This document shows, in pieces, positions 24,295 through 27,438 of a stretch of 27,438 bases of DNA. The DNA comes from Paulinella micropora. Lineage: Eukaryota; Cercozoa; Imbricatea; Euglyphida. The translations under genes and the position numbers were made by a program. The DNA lies in the NCBI GenBank assembly GCA_009731375.1, contig BJOX01000102.1:698810-726247 (forward strand), read 5' to 3'. The stretch's first letter is position 1, and every line of letters begins with the position of its first letter. The notes under the pieces are model-generated. The model was not told the origin of the DNA. It searched no databases and saw nothing but the letters and a program-made list of their open reading frames with translations.

Positions 24295-26318
24295 GGGAAA
24301 ATTCCTTAGTCACGGGTTTGACTTTTTTGAATTTATTATTTACGCATAGGATTCCTCATATATTTCTTGAAATATTTCACTATGGTGAGCATATGCTTAT
24401 CTTTAATAGTTTTTGATAAATCTGTAATTGAAGTTGTGAAAAAAAAGAGCACCATTACTTGTGGAAAAAATTCGGGAAAAGACAGGTCGGGTCGTAATTT
24501 TTTTGCTATATCAACGTGGTAAAAAAACGGTTTGCAACCACAATTATGATTAAAGAATCTGTCTTTGCTTGTTATTTTATTAGCTTTTGAACTATGAAAC
24601 GTTGTACAATACGTCTTAATAAATAATTTAATTGAATTTCGGAAAATTTTTAACATCTCTGAGAAACACAGTGTCGGCTGGAAAACAGTCGCTCAAGGGC
24701 AAATGAAAAAGCAAACAACAATTTATTATGAAAAGAGTTGCTGCTCCTATAGCTCATAAACGAGTTAGGGGGGTTCAACTACACTATATTAATAGCTTGA
24801 ATTCAGTCTGGGAGAAGGTGAGCTACTTGAAAAACACATGAAATCTAGGAGAAAACTTGTCAAAACTTTTTGAACTTGAAGTTGACACATATGTAGTTAG
24901 CTCCTTGATCATCAAAATGCAAATAAAGTTTTGTGATGAATCATTTTCAACGGTTACAATATAATTTTTGAGTATCGAAGATTAATATTGTGAGTTAGGA
25001 TACAACCCCAAAGGACTCATGCCATGATAAGTACACAACGAACTGTGACTCTTATTAAAAGCCTCCATGGCTGCAAAAAGCACTAACTCCTGAGAGTAGG
25101 TGAAATACCAGTAAATATCTGATAGGTCACCTCGTTTATCATGAGTCACGTTGATTTCTAGTTGTTTGCAGACTTAGTTGTAACGTACGATCGTAGAGGA
25201 ACGTAAATTGTCTGGGGAGTCACCGGTTGTAACAGTCACCGTCCGGCGTGAGACATTTGAAGCAGGTTGAATGTGTAGCACTTGAAGGATGGCTTCAAGT
25301 GGCAAGTCTGGCAAGTCAGTGGCAAAGTCCTAGAAAACTTTCATTTGGGGAAAATCTTCCAGCACAATCGCGCCAGTGAGGGATTGTGAAGCAATATTAT
25401 TTTTCATTCTCTGAGGCTTGACTGTGTGTCTGCAATTTACCGTAATTTGTGGATTTTCGGGAAATCGGTGAAAAAGGCAATAGAGAGGGGGAAAATGGTA
25501 ATTGTCGTAAAAACTTTGATTAAATCGTTTGAAGTCATTCAAGGGCCTGGACGAAATCGAAAACTAGTTAGTGAAGTCTCGGCGAAACGTCGTGCAGAGG
25601 AGAATCTAACGAGCCGGTCAAAAGCAGCTAAATGTCACTTGTAGTGGTCACAAGTTTGGCCGGTCGTTAAAGTGCTCAGTCTGATAGCTCCCCCCCCCCC
25701 CCCCCCCCCCNNNNNNNNNNCCCCCCCCCCCCAGACCAAACGGTTGAGTAGAGTCGTTAGCCATAACTATTTTAACCACCGTTACTTGGATAGTTAATTT
25801 GTCAATTGACCGGACAGTAACTATCATCAATATAGACTGTGAACATTATTAATACTTCAAGTACCAGTCAGTAATACATCAGTCTTATAATCCACTCAAG
25901 TTAGTTAGACATGGTTAGCGTGAACAACCATAATCTGAGCTAGTTTTATGACGTGGCAATATCTGCTGTACAATAAAGATTTTTACTTAGTCCGCAATTT
26001 GCGGTCCGCAAGAAATTCAATTTCTACTGTACTCCACTTTGTCAGATCTCTTCGTTTCGTCTTGGCTCAGTCGCTGGCTTTCTACTGTAAGTGTAAGTGT
26101 AGTCAGCCAGGATGGGGAAAGGCAAGAATGGCAAAGGTCAGGAAGCGTCGGAAGCACAAGCCTAAGCTGTGGAGGATTGGAGGCGAGACGTAACCTCCGT
26201 CCTTTCTTGGACCAGCATCCGGGGGGCAGAAGAATTCTAGAGTTGTCGAGGGACCGCTTCCCTGATAGCACATATGATTTTGAATCGTTTCACCTCAACC
26301 AAGCGAAGGTACTTCCGA
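24295..26318. other. AT-rich non-coding DNA, no gene supported
   Basis: About 2 kb with no frame longer than some 100 residues and no coding character, clearly lower in GC than 1-20.7 kb. It contains scattered A and T runs. A short frame near 26113 (MGKGKNG-type, 17 codons) and an overlapping Lys/Arg-rich one could be exon pieces but cannot be supported. Confidence 0.6.
25691..25732. repeat. Poly-C tract with gap
   Basis: About 20 C residues, a 10-N gap (25711-25720) and about 12 more C residues. The true length is unknown. Confidence 0.95.
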
Positions 26319-26533
26319 CACATACATATATACATACATATACATGCATGCATACATAGATACATACATACATAGATACATACATACATAGATACATACA
26401 TACATAGATACATACATACATGGATACATACATACATGCACACACACATACATACATGTCATTTATATACATATATACATACATACATACATACATACAC
26501 ACATATACACATATATACATGCATACATACACA
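26319..26533. repeat. (CATA)n microsatellite
   Basis: More than 200 bases of CATA/TACA tetramers with regular TAGA interruptions (CATAGATACATACATA) and a CACACA interruption. Frames through it are artefacts of the repeat. Confidence 0.95.
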
Positions 26534-26648
26534 ATGAATGAATGAATGAATGAATGAATGAATGAATCAATCAATCAATCAATCAATGAATCCATGAAAA
26601 ATCAATGAATCAATTAATCAATGGATCAATGAATGAACGCAGGACTGG

Positions 26649-26690
<42 letters not shown>

Positions 26691-26841
26691 GAATCCATGA
26701 AAAATCAATGAATCAATTAATCAATGAATCAATGAATGAACGCAGGACTGGATTTTATTGGGTTCCCAATCAATCAATGAATCCATGAAAAATCAATTAA
26801 TCAATGAATCAATGAATCAATGAATGAACGCAGGACTGGAT
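26533..26841. repeat. (GAAT)/(CAAT)n and three copies of a 62-base unit
   Basis: GAAT and CAAT tetramer runs alternate with three copies of a longer unit that begins GAATCCATGAAAAATCAAT and ends GAACGCAGGACTGGAT. They lie near 26588-26650, 26691-26753 and 26779-26841. The third copy lacks a short internal piece. Confidence 0.9.
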
Positions 26842-26880
26842 TTCATTGGTTTTCCGAGCGAGAATTGGTTTCGGCAGCAT

Positions 26881-27152
26881 TTACTACAACATCACATCTA
26901 CACCAACACACCTGAAGGTAATCTCTCTCTCTCTCATCTACTACAACATCACATCTACACCAACACACCTGAAGGTGATATCTCTCTCTATCTCATCTAT
27001 TTCAACATCACATCTACACTAACACACCTGAAGGTAATATCTCTCTCTCTCTCTCATCTACTACAACATCGGTAATCTCTCTCTCTCTCTCCTCTCTCCT
27101 CTCTCTCTCATCTATTACAACATCACATCTACACCAACACACCTGAAGGTAA

Positions 27153-27199
<47 letters not shown>

Positions 27200-27250
27200 C
27201 TCTCTCTCTCATCTATTACAACATCACATCTACACCAACACACCTGAAGG
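26881..27250. repeat. Six tandem units bounded by AAG/GTAAT, with CT tracts
   Basis: Each unit reads CTACTACAACATCACATCTACACCAACACACCTGAAG followed by GTAAT and a CT tract of variable length. The fourth unit is truncated after ACATC. The fixed part stays almost identical while the CT part varies, so the array probably expanded recently. No gene is supported. Confidence 0.9.
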
Positions 27251-27254
27251 TATT

Positions 27255-27273
27255 CTCTCTCTCTTTCTTTCTT

Positions 27274-27339
<66 letters not shown>
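27255..27339. repeat. (CT)n followed by (CA)n microsatellite
   Basis: A CT/CTTT tract passes directly into a CA tract, ending near 27339. The last 100 bases to the window end are G- and C-rich without a recognisable feature. Confidence 0.9.
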
Positions 27340-27438
27340 GCTCCGGGCAGCGGAAGGGGAGAGGGGCAGGGAGAAGGAGGGGAGTCGGCAGGCAGCCTTG
27401 TTTTTTTTCCCCACCTCTTTGTACCGGGCCTTGACCCC

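Overview
The window looks like a nucleocytoplasmic large DNA virus (Nucleocytoviricota) gene block, probably integrated in or scaffolded into a eukaryotic chromosome. Bases 1 to about 20,750 are GC-rich and gene-dense, and carry an NCLDV-type gene set: an A32-like packaging ATPase (cut by an assembly gap), VLTF2- and VLTF3-like late transcription factors, a PCNA-like clamp, a probable ssDNA-binding protein, a full class I ribonucleotide reductase large subunit, a 1299-residue protein joining a family-A/TV-Pol-like polymerase module to a UL9-type helicase, and a tyrosine recombinase with telomere-resolvase-like features. From about 22.6 kb the sequence changes to simple repeats, a RING/TRAF-type gene behind an intron-like polypyrimidine tract, and AT-rich non-coding DNA. 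This is typical of a cellular eukaryotic genome. An amoebozoan such as a slime mould would fit the TRAF-type gene and the pyrimidine-rich intron, but the host cannot be named from this sequence. No major capsid protein or B-family DNA polymerase is in the window.

Layout. 1-3.9 kb: a run of leftward genes of probable structural or DNA-binding character (coiled coil, charged and Lys-rich proteins), including two adjacent paralogues. 3.9-5.7 kb: the ATPase fragment, an 807-base gap, and a 489-base fragment of a second recombinase copy between gaps. 5.7-6.9 kb: an F-box/zinc-cluster gene and an unrecognised gene, convergent. 7.0-10.9 kb: recombinase and VLTF3 (both apparently split by short spliceosomal introns), then divergent VLTF2. 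10.8-15.4 kb: PCNA-like, ssDNA-binding-like, ribonucleotide reductase and a small membrane protein. 15.5-20.75 kb: polymerase-helicase and a divergent unknown gene. 20.97-22.32 kb: nine inverted-repeat units and two long palindromes. 22.3-27.4 kb: cellular-type DNA.

How the genes fit together. The polymerase-helicase, clamp, ssDNA-binding protein and reductase would serve DNA replication and precursor supply. VLTF2 and VLTF3 would drive late genes, and an A-run directly in front of many start codons resembles a late-promoter context. The ATPase would package DNA. The recombinase could resolve genome ends or mediate integration. The inverted-repeat array beyond the last viral gene is a candidate origin or terminal repeat.

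The most interesting observations are: (1) two recombinase copies that differ at nine positions, all synonymous, with a 50-nt intron present in only one; (2) the polymerase-helicase fusion; (3) the inverted-repeat array, whose layout (inverted arms around an AT-rich spacer) resembles an origin recognised by a UL9-type protein, together with a 50-bp near-perfect palindrome that resembles a telomere-resolvase target.
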